A stretch of DNA of 9,713 nt from Treponema sp. (GTDB lineage: Bacteria; Spirochaetota; Spirochaetia; Treponematales; Breznakiellaceae): positions 1 to 9,713 of the forward strand of contig JAISSG010000001.1 in NCBI GenBank assembly GCA_031273185.1, written 5' to 3'. The translations under genes were made by a program, and so were the position numbers. Under the pieces are notes generated by a model that had not been told where the DNA came from, did not search any database, and worked only from the letters and a program-made list of their open reading frames with translations. Shown here one piece after another: positions 1-6,589 of this stretch; the first letter of the stretch is position 1, and each line of letters begins with the position of its first letter.

Positions 1-80
1 TCGTTTTTCATGAAATAATTTTTTAACTCTCCCCTGCCTATTTTTCAGGCTTTTCTTACGGCATAGCCATCAGTACATGA

Positions 81-99
81 CCACCGCCAAAGGCGGTGG
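81..99. repeat. Perfect 8-bp GC-rich hairpin downstream of pyrD
   Basis: CCACCGCC-AAA-GGCGGTGG. On the plus strand it is followed by a T-rich ATTTCTAATTTT, so it could terminate a gene arriving from the left. For the pyr operon (minus strand) it lacks a T-run. It may also be an end of a mobile or dispersed palindromic element. The rest of 1-80 shows only a weak GCCT/AGGC stem (36-50) followed by TTTT. Confidence 0.45.
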
Positions 100-123
100 A
101 TTTCTAATTTTCATTAAACAAGT

Positions 124-161
124 AATTTGTCTTGGCGTTTCACATACCGTCCAAACAAATT
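124..161 (-). terminator. Stem-loop directly after the pyrD stop codon
   Basis: Plus-strand arms AATTTGT (124-130) and ACAAATT (155-161) pair over 7 bp. They continue through TTGG/CCAA (132-135 with 151-154) and CG/CG with one unpaired base on each side, closing a 10-nt loop. On the minus strand the stem starts at the pyrD TAA and is followed by a moderately U-rich ACTTGTTTAATG, not a true U-run. It is the best candidate for the end of the pyr transcript, or a 3' stabiliser. Confidence 0.42.
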
Positions 162-1069
162 TACCGGCGAAGTGAAAGTGCCGCCACAGTACCAATACCG
201 TGGTAGCGCAGATACGCTTCAATGCCTTCGATGATTTCGATCATCGTCTGAGGATGGGCAAAGGTGGCGGAGCCAACCTGTACCGCCGCCGCCCCTGCCA
301 TAAGGAACTCCAGCGCATCATCGACGCTGGCTATGCCCCCCAACCCGACAACGGGAACGGGCGCAATCTCGCCGCAGAGTTCCCACACCATGCGCAGGGC
401 GATGGGCTTGATCGCCGGACCGGACAGACCCGCGCTTATGTTGTCAAAAACCGGCTTGCGGTTTTTCAGGTCTATTGCCATCGCCTTGAACGTGTTTACC
501 AGCGAAAGGGCATCGGCACCGGCACTGACGCAGGCACGGGCGACGGCAACCACATCGGGGGCGTTAGGCGACAGTTTTACCATGAGCGGCTTTGCGCCGA
601 GGGCGCGGCGAACTGGCGCAACCACCGATGCCGCGGCTTCGGGGTCAAGGCCAAAGGCCATGCCGCCCGCCTTCACGTTGGGGCAGGAGATGTTAAGCTC
701 AACCATGTCAATAGAAGTTGCGTTTAACAGCGCCGCGCCTTCGGCATATTCCTCCACGGTGGAGCCGGAAAGATTTGCGATGACCGCAGGGCCCAGCGAC
801 CGCAGTCGGGGCAGCTCGTTTTCGATGAAGGCGGGAATGCCGGGGTTTTCCAGCCCGATGGAATTCAACAGACCTGACGGGGTTTCCCAGATGCGGATGC
901 CGGTATTGCCCTCTCTGGGATTCAGCGTCAGCCCCTTCGTGCAGATACCGCCCAGACGGGAAACGTCCAGTATCTCGGCGTACTCGCTGCCGTAGCCAAA
1001 AGTACCCGACGCCGCGATGACGGGGTTTTGCAAACGCACACCGGCGATGGTAACGGAAAGATCAGTCAT
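161..1069 (-). CDS. pyrD: Dihydroorotate dehydrogenase class 1B, catalytic (FMN) subunit PyrD
   Basis: A 302-aa TIM-barrel flavoprotein that oxidises dihydroorotate to orotate in the cytoplasm, passing electrons through PyrK to NAD+. The sequence shows NPVIAASGTFGYG at residues 15-27, the TPSGLLNSIGLENPG substrate loop at 63-77, and NISCPN at 126-131 with Cys129 as the catalytic base. A cysteine here marks class 1; class 2 enzymes use serine. A late GLGGI...AGAAAVQVGSA segment binds the FMN phosphate. Length is normal for PyrDB. The ATG overlaps the pyrK stop by 8 nt and is preceded on the minus strand by AGGAG about 10 nt upstream, so I accept this start. PyrK immediately upstream supports class 1B over the fumarate-linked class 1A. 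It is the last gene of the operon; two stem-loops follow its TAA. Confidence 0.97.
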   Translation of the reverse strand: MTDLSVTIAGVRLQNPVIAASGTFGYGSEYAEILDVSRLGGICTKGLTLNPREGNTGIRIWETPSGLLNSIGLENPGIPAFIENELPRLRSLGPAVIANLSGSTVEEYAEGAALLNATSIDMVELNISCPNVKAGGMAFGLDPEAAASVVAPVRRALGAKPLMVKLSPNAPDVVAVARACVSAGADALSLVNTFKAMAIDLKNRKPVFDNISAGLSGPAIKPIALRMVWELCGEIAPVPVVGLGGIASVDDALEFLMAGAAAVQVGSATFAHPQTMIEIIEGIEAYLRYHGIGTVAALSLRR

Positions 1070-1859
1070 CGAAGATCAGCTCCTGTGCATTGAAGATCGG
1101 GCCGTCGGCGCAACAGCGGCGGTTTCCGCTAACGGTCTTTACCGTGCAGCCAAGGCAGGCCCCCACACCGCACGCCATGCGCCGCTCCAGACTGACAAAG
1201 CAGGGAACGGCGGCGGCGGTGCATTTTGCCGCAACCGCTTGTAACATGGGTTCAGGCCCGCAGGCGCAGACCGCCGCATAGTTCTGCGGCTCAAGAAAAT
1301 CGGGGATGCGGCCCTTATGCCCTGCCCTGCCGTCCTCGGTTGCGATAACAACCCGGTCGGCATTTAGCAGGGCTGTCCCCAGCAGGGCGTTTTTTTCTTC
1401 CTTGTTTCTAAAACCGGTCTTAAAACCGGCATACAGATCATAATCGCGCCTCGACGATTCGCCGAACAAGGCCCCCAGCGGGGCAATCCCTATGCCGCCG
1501 CCGATCAGGGCAATAGGTTTGCCGTCGTTTTTTATTTTTGACAAAAAATCTTTCCATGTGTTTCCCAGCGGGCCGGTAAGTTCCGCTTCCTCGCCAATCT
1601 GCATATCCGCAAGTTCCAGCGTTCCCCTGCCCCGCCGTGCGATCAAAAAACTTACGGTGTCGGATTCCCACATCGCCACGCTGACAGGCCGTCCCAAAAA
1701 AACGGAACTTCGTCTGGGCCGTATCATGAAAAACTGCCCCGCCCCTGATTTTGCAAGTTTTGCCCGACCGGAGCTTGCACAGGCAAAATCCAGCCTAAAC
1801 AGTTCTTTATTGATAGAAGTATTATCGATTAATTCGCAGAACAGGCTTTGCTTTTTCAT
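1062..1859 (-). CDS. pyrK: Dihydroorotate dehydrogenase electron-transfer subunit PyrK (FAD, 2Fe-2S)
   Basis: A 265-aa iron-sulfur flavoprotein of the ferredoxin-NADP reductase fold that partners PyrD and transfers electrons from FMN to NAD+. Visible motifs: RPVS at residues 57-60 (FAD isoalloxazine/ribityl contact), GRGT at 77-80, and GGGIGIAPL at 120-128 (nucleotide-binding loop). The C-terminal [2Fe-2S] motif is Cys230-x4-Cys235-x2-Cys238, with the fourth ligand most likely Cys250 because it precedes the conserved xDGP. The neighbouring Cys249 is an alternative. The loop between the third and fourth ligands (11 residues) looks shorter than in the Gram-positive PyrK proteins I remember. The ATG overlaps the pyrF stop as ATGA. 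The upstream SD is weak (GGCGGC), which suggests translational coupling to pyrF. Confidence 0.95.
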   Translation of the reverse strand: MKKQSLFCELIDNTSINKELFRLDFACASSGRAKLAKSGAGQFFMIRPRRSSVFLGRPVSVAMWESDTVSFLIARRGRGTLELADMQIGEEAELTGPLGNTWKDFLSKIKNDGKPIALIGGGIGIAPLGALFGESSRRDYDLYAGFKTGFRNKEEKNALLGTALLNADRVVIATEDGRAGHKGRIPDFLEPQNYAAVCACGPEPMLQAVAAKCTAAAVPCFVSLERRMACGVGACLGCTVKTVSGNRRCCADGPIFNAQELIFDD

Positions 1860-2758
1860 TTTGCCGCCGCCCGTATCGCATCACGCATCGCAAGTGCCGC
1901 AGTGCGGGCTGCCTCCGCTGCAAATGCGTTTGTCGCCTGCAATTCATCGCCACCGGATTTTTTCAGTTCGGCGTTCCATGCGGTGATTATTGAACGAGAG
2001 GCATTTACCACGCCGCCGTTGCCCTCCCGCAGCAGCAGCGCCGCATCATCCGCCGCGCCGCCCTGCGCCCCGTAGCCGGGGATAAGGAAAAACAGCGCGG
2101 GGTAATTCCTGCGAATATCGGCGGCTTCCTCCCGCTCGGTGCAGCCGAGAACCGCGCCAAAGGCCCCGTAACCGTGCTTGCCTGAATGCGCGGCGGCAAG
2201 TTCCGCAAGCCGGTTTCCCACCGCATGGTAGAGGCGGTTTCCGTTGTCGCCATGCTTCAGTTCAAGGTACTCAAAATCCCTCATGCCCTTGTTGCTGGTA
2301 CGCATCAGCACAAACGCCCCCTTGCCGCTGCTTTCCGCATAGCCAAGCCAAGGCTCGATGGAGTCCATGCCCATGTAGGGGGAGAGGGTAACAAAGTCCG
2401 CCTCAAAGTCACCGGCAAAGTGGGCTTTCGCATAACGCAGGGCAGTGTCGGCGATGTCGCCGCGTTTGATGTCAGCGATGACAATGCCGCCCTTGTCGCG
2501 GATAAGTTTAAGCGTTTGGGAATACGCGGCAAGACCGGCAAGCCCCATTTCCTCGTAGTAGGCGATCTGCACCTTGTAGCAGGCCGCCGCGTCAAACGTT
2601 GATTCGACGATTGCCCTGTTAAAAGCCAGAACCGCATCCGCATCAGAAGCAGCCCTGCGTCGCTCGGCGGGGGGGACGTAGTCCGCAGCGGTGTCAAGCC
2701 CGACGCACACATGGCCCTTTGCGGCAACCGATTCAAACAGCCGGTCGATGTTAAGCAT
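1856..2758 (-). CDS. pyrF: Orotidine 5'-phosphate decarboxylase, subfamily 2
   Basis: A 300-aa TIM barrel that decarboxylates OMP to UMP, the last step of the pathway. The catalytic residues can be read: Asp22 in VGLD, Lys62 in CYKVQ, and the D-x-K-x-x-D motif as Asp96, Lys98 and Asp101 (IADIKRGDI). The length, together with FGAVLGCTE and the late FLIPGYGAQGG phosphate-binding segment, fits the longer subfamily 2 rather than the ~230-aa E. coli type. An in-frame TTG at 2779 would add seven residues. I prefer the ATG at 2758 (MLNIDRLF) because it has GGGGGA about 5 nt upstream and overlaps the pyrC TAA by 8 nt, like the other junctions here. Translation is probably coupled to pyrC. Confidence 0.95.
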   Translation of the reverse strand: MLNIDRLFESVAAKGHVCVGLDTAADYVPPAERRRAASDADAVLAFNRAIVESTFDAAACYKVQIAYYEEMGLAGLAAYSQTLKLIRDKGGIVIADIKRGDIADTALRYAKAHFAGDFEADFVTLSPYMGMDSIEPWLGYAESSGKGAFVLMRTSNKGMRDFEYLELKHGDNGNRLYHAVGNRLAELAAAHSGKHGYGAFGAVLGCTEREEAADIRRNYPALFFLIPGYGAQGGAADDAALLLREGNGGVVNASRSIITAWNAELKKSGGDELQATNAFAAEAARTAALAMRDAIRAAAK

Positions 2759-4064
2759 TTCCGTCCCCCGCAAAAACAATGCGCCCAGCGTTAAGTGTCA
2801 TTACAACCTTTCCCTTTAGTTCCCTTCCGGCAAAGGGGCTGCACTTTCCCCTCGACCTGAATTGTTCCGGCTTGACCTTCCACGCAGCATGGGTGTCAGC
2901 AATAACAAGGTCTGCCCGCAGCCCCTCGGCGATTCTGCCCCTGTCCTGCAAGCCGAGAATCCGCGCCGGATGTGCGCTTAACAGTGCGGAAAGCCGCCGC
3001 ATCTCCGCCGCAGAATCGGCGTTTGGCGCAATTTGCGACAGGCAGATCGCAAAGGCGGTTTCCAGTCCGCTAAAACCGGGTGCGCCCGCCGCCTTGTCCG
3101 CCTCGCTGTGCGGCGCGTGATCCGTGGCAATGGCATCGATGGTGCCGTCATTGATGGCGGCGATTATCGCCATGCGGTCAGCCTCGGATCGCAGCGGCGG
3201 ATTTACCCTGCCGTAACTTTCATCCCCCATGCGCTGTGCGTCTTCCTCCGTCGCGCCGATGTGGTGGGGCGTTGCCTCGCAGGTAAGCGTAAAACCGTTA
3301 GCCTTGTTCTTTTTTGCCGCGCGGATAATTTCCGCCGCCTCTTGTGTCGAGACATGGGCGATGTGGACATGGCAGCCCGCTTTTTTCCCCAGCTCAATGG
3401 CGCGGCGCACGGCGACATTCTCCTCCGTGCGCGACCATTGCGAACGGGGACCGCCAGCTTTTTTCTGCGCCTCCGCTTCCGGCCCGCCAAAGTCGCAGTG
3501 GCAGGAAACGGGTATCCCCAGCCGCCTCGCCTCGCCCATCGCCGCAAGAAACAGGCTGTCATCGGCAATGTCCCTGCCGTCCTCCGAAAGCATCAGCGGC
3601 AACACACGGCTGCCTGCATCGGCGTTAGGCACATCCACAATCCCGGAAAGTTCCCTGCCTTCCATCCCTTTGGTCAGCGACAAGACCGGGTACAGATCGA
3701 TCAAGGCGGCAATGTCGCTGCGGGCTTTCAGGGCGATGGCACTGTCGAGCGTGTCGATTACCGGCTTGGTGTTTGCCATGCAGACCACGGTAACAAAGCC
3801 GCCCGCCACCGCAGCAAGGGAAGCGGATTCCAACACTTCCTTTTCGGGAAAACCCGGCTCGCGGAAATGGGCATGCAGATCGATAAACGCGGGCATCAGC
3901 ACGGCGGACGGGGCAAATCTTTTGCCGTCGATGATCATATTCGCATCGGGGATATTATTCGCATCGTGCAAAATATTTTTGATAACACCATTTTCAACAA
4001 TAAGGGAGCCAAAAAAAGCGTTGCCTTCGTCAACTATCCAAAAATCCCGCAAAACAACCCGCAA
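2751..4064 (-). CDS. pyrC: Dihydroorotase, class I
   Basis: A 437-aa amidohydrolase that cyclises carbamoyl-aspartate to dihydroorotate using bound zinc. Motifs in order: DLHAHFREPG at 62-71 (metal ligands His64 and His66, substrate Arg68), ANTKPV at 97-102, SEDG at 160-163, SCHCD at 187-191, HIAHVST at 234-240 and ATDHAPH at 313-319 with Asp315 as catalytic/metal residue. Asp162 sits where class I enzymes often use Asp instead of a carboxylated lysine; this is an alignment by eye. The start is TTG. An in-frame TGA lies eight codons upstream, with no ATG or GTG between. The next ATG-type codons would delete the N-terminal strands. A GAGGG lies 8 nt upstream of the TTG. This is the only operon gene not overlapping its upstream neighbour: 63 bp of degenerate heptad repeat separate it from pyrI. 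Confidence 0.93.
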   Translation of the reverse strand: MRVVLRDFWIVDEGNAFFGSLIVENGVIKNILHDANNIPDANMIIDGKRFAPSAVLMPAFIDLHAHFREPGFPEKEVLESASLAAVAGGFVTVVCMANTKPVIDTLDSAIALKARSDIAALIDLYPVLSLTKGMEGRELSGIVDVPNADAGSRVLPLMLSEDGRDIADDSLFLAAMGEARRLGIPVSCHCDFGGPEAEAQKKAGGPRSQWSRTEENVAVRRAIELGKKAGCHVHIAHVSTQEAAEIIRAAKKNKANGFTLTCEATPHHIGATEEDAQRMGDESYGRVNPPLRSEADRMAIIAAINDGTIDAIATDHAPHSEADKAAGAPGFSGLETAFAICLSQIAPNADSAAEMRRLSALLSAHPARILGLQDRGRIAEGLRADLVIADTHAAWKVKPEQFRSRGKCSPFAGRELKGKVVMTLNAGRIVFAGDGNA

Positions 4065-4072
4065 ATCCCTAG

Positions 4073-4077
4073 CCCTC
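4073..4077 (-). promoter_or_regulatory. Shine-Dalgarno site selecting the TTG start of pyrC
   Basis: GAGGG read on the minus strand, 8 nt before TTG at 4064-4062. Because no ATG or GTG is available in frame between the upstream TGA and the conserved N-terminus, this site supports a TTG initiator. A second AGGG lies too close (2-3 nt) to serve. Confidence 0.55.
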
Positions 4078-4146
4078 GCAATTCCTCATTAGTTAATTCT
4101 TAATTATTAATTCTTCACTGTTACTTGTTACCTGTTATTCGTTATT
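4077..4146 (-). repeat. Degenerate heptad tandem array between pyrI and pyrC
   Basis: Read on the minus strand from 4146 downward, the sequence divides into ten consecutive 7-mers: AATAACG, AATAACA, GGTAACA, AGTAACA, GTGAAGA, ATTAATA, ATTAAGA, ATTAACT, AATGAGG, AATTGCG. The first nine are clearly related in register (roughly RRTAAnA); the last is marginal and merges with the pyrC SD. The array covers the last PyrI codons and its TAA and fills the intergenic gap. Two of its units recur exactly in the array at 5578-5612. I see no strong hairpin inside it. Confidence 0.68.
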
Positions 4147-4580
4147 TCCCTAAAATCGCTGGCCGATCGTATCTCATCGCAGTATTCGCAGCGGTAAGTT
4201 TGCAGTTCGGGGTTTTCAAGGTGAAAGATGTGGGGAACGTACTTTTCGGTGGAGGTGATACAGCGGGGGTTTTTGCAGATCAGCACGTTTTCTACCCTGT
4301 CGGGGATCTGGAGCTTAATTTTCTTGATGATAACCTGGTTTTCGATAACATTCACCGTTATGTTGGGATCGATCAGCCCAAGGACATCAAAATTAATGGA
4401 AATGCTCGTATCAATTTTGATAATGTCCTTTTTACCCATGATTTTTGAATTGGCGTTTACCACAAAGGCAACGGTATACGGTGCCTTGTCAAGGCCAAGC
4501 CAGTTAAAAATCCGTATGCCCTGCCCCGCCTTGATATGATCGATGACAATCCCATTTTTTACTTTTTCTATGTTAAGCAT
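4128..4580 (-). CDS. pyrI: Aspartate carbamoyltransferase regulatory chain PyrI
   Basis: A 150-aa regulatory subunit that assembles with PyrB trimers and, in the family, binds CTP/ATP for allosteric control. The N-terminal nucleotide-binding domain shows VIDHIKAG at 12-19 (Asp14-His15 match the effector-binding Asp-His of E. coli PyrI) and KKDIIKID at 50-57. The zinc domain has four cysteines, Cys102-x4-Cys107 and Cys131-x2-Cys134, the known structural site that contacts the catalytic chain. The ATG at 4580 is chosen over an upstream in-frame ATG at 4685. It begins the conserved domain, has GGGGGT a few nt upstream, and overlaps the pyrB TAA by 8 nt. The last residues (ITNNR) and stop lie inside the heptad array, so the tail may be repeat-derived. 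Full regulation would need the holoenzyme tested. Confidence 0.95.
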   Translation of the reverse strand: MLNIEKVKNGIVIDHIKAGQGIRIFNWLGLDKAPYTVAFVVNANSKIMGKKDIIKIDTSISINFDVLGLIDPNITVNVIENQVIIKKIKLQIPDRVENVLICKNPRCITSTEKYVPHIFHLENPELQTYRCEYCDEIRSASDFREITNNR

Positions 4581-5499
4581 CGCTAACCCCCAGGATAGAC
4601 ACCAGCAAGGCCATGCGGACGTACATCCCGTATTTTGCCTGCCTGAAGTAAGCGGCCCTGGGGTCCTCATCCACCTCCACGGCAATCTCGTTCACGCGGG
4701 GCAGGGGGTGAAGAACGACCATCTCTTTTTTCCCCAAGGCCATTTTCTCCTTGCTGAGAACGTAAGTGTCCTTCAGGCGGATATAGTCTTCCTCGTTGAA
4801 AAAACGCTCCCGCTGCACCCGCGTCATGTACAGCACGTCAAGCTGGGGCATGGATTCCTCAAGGCTTCGGGTTTCCCTAAAATCAATGTTCAGTTTTTGC
4901 AGGTGGCGGACAATGTATTCGGGAAGGGCCAGTTCCTCCGGCGAAATAAAGACCATGCTGATATTCTCGTAACGCGCCAGCGCCTTTGCCAGGGAATGGA
5001 CGGTGCGCCCGAATTTGAGGTCGCCGCAGTAGCCAACAACAAGGTTTTTTATGTCGCCGCGCAGCCGCCTGATGGTCAAAAGATCGGTCAGGGTCTGGGT
5101 TGGATGATGATGGCCGCCGTCCCCGGCGTTTATCACCGGAACTGGCGAGTAGCGGGACGCCAACAGCGAGGAGCCTTCTTTTGGATTACGCATAACAATC
5201 GCGTCGGCATAGCTCGCCGCCATGCGGATAGTGTCGGCGAGGCTTTCGCCCTTGGCCGCCGAACTGGAGCCGGGCTCGGCAAAGCCAAGGTAGCTTCCCC
5301 CCAGCCGCAGCATCGCCGCCTCGAAACTCAGGCGGGTCCTGGTGCTTGGCTCAAAGAAAAGGGTCGCCAGGAGCTTGCCCCGGCAGCTTTCCCTGAGGAA
5401 TTGTTCATCGGTTTCGATTTTTTCGGCGAGAACAAACAGCCCTTCCGTCTCCTCAAGGCTGAAATTCCCCGGCTCAATCAGGGATCGCCCCTTCAGCAT
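4573..5499 (-). CDS. pyrB: Aspartate carbamoyltransferase catalytic chain PyrB
   Basis: A 308-aa catalytic subunit that condenses carbamoyl phosphate with aspartate, the committed step. The carbamoyl-phosphate loop FFEPSTRTR lies at 48-56 (Ser52-Thr53-Arg54-Thr55). The mobile loop SSSAAKGES has Lys83 near the position of E. coli Lys84. Arg104, His132 and Gln135 lie in MRNP and HHHPTQTL, and HPLPR is at 264-268, all at nearly E. coli numbering. The length equals that of typical PyrB. The ATG at 5499 has AGGA about 8 nt upstream. It is first in the operon, with a promoter 45-73 bp away. The separate but overlapping PyrI implies a class B-type dodecamer and feedback by nucleotides. That is inferred from the family, not shown by the sequence. 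Confidence 0.97.
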   Translation of the reverse strand: MLKGRSLIEPGNFSLEETEGLFVLAEKIETDEQFLRESCRGKLLATLFFEPSTRTRLSFEAAMLRLGGSYLGFAEPGSSSAAKGESLADTIRMAASYADAIVMRNPKEGSSLLASRYSPVPVINAGDGGHHHPTQTLTDLLTIRRLRGDIKNLVVGYCGDLKFGRTVHSLAKALARYENISMVFISPEELALPEYIVRHLQKLNIDFRETRSLEESMPQLDVLYMTRVQRERFFNEEDYIRLKDTYVLSKEKMALGKKEMVVLHPLPRVNEIAVEVDEDPRAAYFRQAKYGMYVRMALLVSILGVSDA

Positions 5500-5543
5500 T
5501 ATCTTTTCCTGCTAATGACACGGAAGGCGGCTGACATGGCTTG

Positions 5544-5572
5544 ATGCTACCAGAAATCTGTATTTTTGGCAA
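5544..5572 (-). promoter_or_regulatory. Sigma70-like promoter of the pyr operon
   Basis: On the minus strand, -35 TTGCCA (5572-5567), a 17-bp spacer and -10 TAGCAT (5549-5544). The expected start of transcription is near 5537, leaving a leader of about 38 nt before pyrB. That is too short for an E. coli-style pyrBI attenuator, and I see no terminator hairpin with a T-run or PyrR-like structure in it. The spacer contains a short inverted repeat, CAGA-AA-TCTG on the plus strand (5551-5560), which could be an operator half-site pair. This is speculative. Confidence 0.62.
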
Positions 5573-5577
5573 GGGGG

Positions 5578-5612
5578 GTGAAGAAATGAGGAATGGGGAA
5601 TGGGGAGTGGCA
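5578..5612 (+). repeat. Second heptad tandem array, in the pyrB/CDF divergent region
   Basis: On the plus strand, five consecutive 7-mers: GTGAAGA, AATGAGG, AATGGGG, AATGGGG, AGTGGCA. GTGAAGA and AATGAGG are identical to units of the array at 4077-4146, which reads on the opposite strand. The array begins 5 bp upstream of the -35 box of the pyr promoter and ends about 40 bp before the CDF start codon. Confidence 0.62.
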
Positions 5613-5639
5613 TCCCTATTCCCAGTCCTTTGGGTGAGG

Positions 5640-5645
5640 TATAAT
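5640..5645 (+). promoter_or_regulatory. Consensus -10 box immediately before the CDF start
   Basis: A perfect TATAAT ends only 8 bp before the ATG at 5654, and no convincing -35 lies 16-18 bp upstream (TATTCC at the 17-bp position; TTCCCA at 15 bp). If used, transcription would start at or next to the ATG, giving a leaderless mRNA. The only SD-like sequence (GAGG, 5636-5639) is 14 nt from the ATG, further than usual. A short CCCA/TGGG inverted repeat (5621-5634) precedes it. Confidence 0.4.
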
Positions 5646-5653
5646 ATACATCC

Positions 5654-6589
5654 ATGCAAGCTGATAAGGTTCGCCTCATCAAGATTGCCTCGCTGACCGC
5701 GCTGTTCGGCAACATTGCTCTGGCAGCGATAAAGATCGGGACGGGGATTTACGCGGGGAGCCTGGCGGTTATCGGCGACGGCATAGATTCCTCGATGGAT
5801 GCGCTTATCGCGGTTATGGCCCTGATCGTGGCAAAGACCATTTCCCGTCCCGCCGACGAGGACCATCCCTGGGGGCACGGCAGGGCGGAAACCGTGGCGA
5901 CCACCCTGCTCTCCTGCATGCTTTTTTTCGCCGGGGGACAGCTTGTCCTCAATTCCGCCAGGGACATCATTTTCGGCGCGCAGCGGGAGGTTCCTTCCCT
6001 GGCGGCGCTGGTCGTGACGGTTGTATCGATAGCAGGCAAACTGCTGCTTGCATGGTCGCAGCACCTGTTCGGGAAGAAGGCCGATTCCCCCATGCTCAAG
6101 GCAAACGCGAAAAACATGTCCGCCGATGTGCTGCTTTCGGCGGGGGTGCTGATCGGGCTGGGGCTTTCCATGATCCTTGGCATCGGTGTTATCGATTCGT
6201 GGGCTGCGGCGCTGGTGGGCCTGTGGGTCATCAAGTCCGCCCTGGGCATTTTCATGGAAGCCAATCTGGAACTGATGGACGGGGGTTCGTACAGGGCCTA
6301 TTACCAGGTGGTATTCGAGGCGGTCAACTCGGTCGAGGGGGCGGGGAATCCCCACCGCGTGCGGATGCGGCGCATAGCCGGGCTGTGGGACATCGACATC
6401 GACATCGAGGTTCCGCCCAACAAAACCGTCATCGAGGCGCACTGGATCGCCTACAAAGTCGAGAATGCGATAAAGGCGCGGGTGGAAAACGTCTATGACA
6501 TCATGATCCACGTCGAGCCGGAAGGAAACCTGGAAAACGAGGGCTACGGCCTTTCCGAGGAAAGCCTGAAATCGGGGAATAATTCATGA
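5654..6589 (+). CDS. Cation diffusion facilitator (CDF) family metal transporter
   Basis: A 311-aa inner-membrane efflux protein of the CDF/YiiP type, which exchanges a divalent metal (Zn, Fe, Mn or Co) for protons. Six hydrophobic segments are followed by a cytoplasmic C-terminal domain (NPHRVRMRRIAGLWDIDIDIEV through IMIHVEPEG, residues ~229-293) of the dimerising ferredoxin-like type. Transport-site residues can be aligned by eye to YiiP: Asp45 and Asp49 in TM2 (DSSMD), and Asn154 and Asp158 in TM5 (NMSAD), where YiiP has His and Asp. The loop HPWGHGRAE (71-79) is the family signature. The Asn in place of His suggests a substrate other than, or broader than, zinc. The ATG is the first in frame after a TAA 9 bp upstream. 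Its TGA overlaps the next gene as ATGA. Confidence 0.93.
   Translation: MQADKVRLIKIASLTALFGNIALAAIKIGTGIYAGSLAVIGDGIDSSMDALIAVMALIVAKTISRPADEDHPWGHGRAETVATTLLSCMLFFAGGQLVLNSARDIIFGAQREVPSLAALVVTVVSIAGKLLLAWSQHLFGKKADSPMLKANAKNMSADVLLSAGVLIGLGLSMILGIGVIDSWAAALVGLWVIKSALGIFMEANLELMDGGSYRAYYQVVFEAVNSVEGAGNPHRVRMRRIAGLWDIDIDIEVPPNKTVIEAHWIAYKVENAIKARVENVYDIMIHVEPEGNLENEGYGLSEESLKSGNNS

Noticed and set aside
1..11. Possible minus-strand gene start (ATG at 11) running off the left edge
   Set aside because: Only three codons are visible, and the nearest SD-like GGGGAG is about 17 nt away. It cannot be supported.
3033..4103. A 356-codon plus-strand frame opposite pyrC
   Set aside because: Shadow frame. 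All conserved dihydroorotase motifs lie on the minus strand, and another shadow overlaps it in a different frame.
4077..4146. CRISPR-like or larger direct-repeat array
   Set aside because: The units are 7 bp, contiguous and degenerate, with no spacers.
4581..4685. N-terminal extension of PyrI to an upstream in-frame ATG
   Set aside because: The extra 35 residues (Trp/Cys-rich) overlap the pyrB coding sequence and match nothing in the family. The ATG at 4580 has an SD and begins the conserved domain.
5500..5537. pyrBI-type attenuator or PyrR-binding leader
   Set aside because: The predicted leader is about 38 nt with no leader peptide, U-rich pause tract, terminator stem or PyrR-like hairpin.
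5474..6511. A 345-codon open frame on the minus strand opposite the CDF gene, longer than the CDF gene itself
   Set aside because: Its translation is rich in Arg, His, Gly and Pro without recognisable domains, and it would overlap both pyrB and the pyr promoter. The plus-strand frame has clear CDF motifs, so this is an antisense shadow of GC-rich coding DNA.
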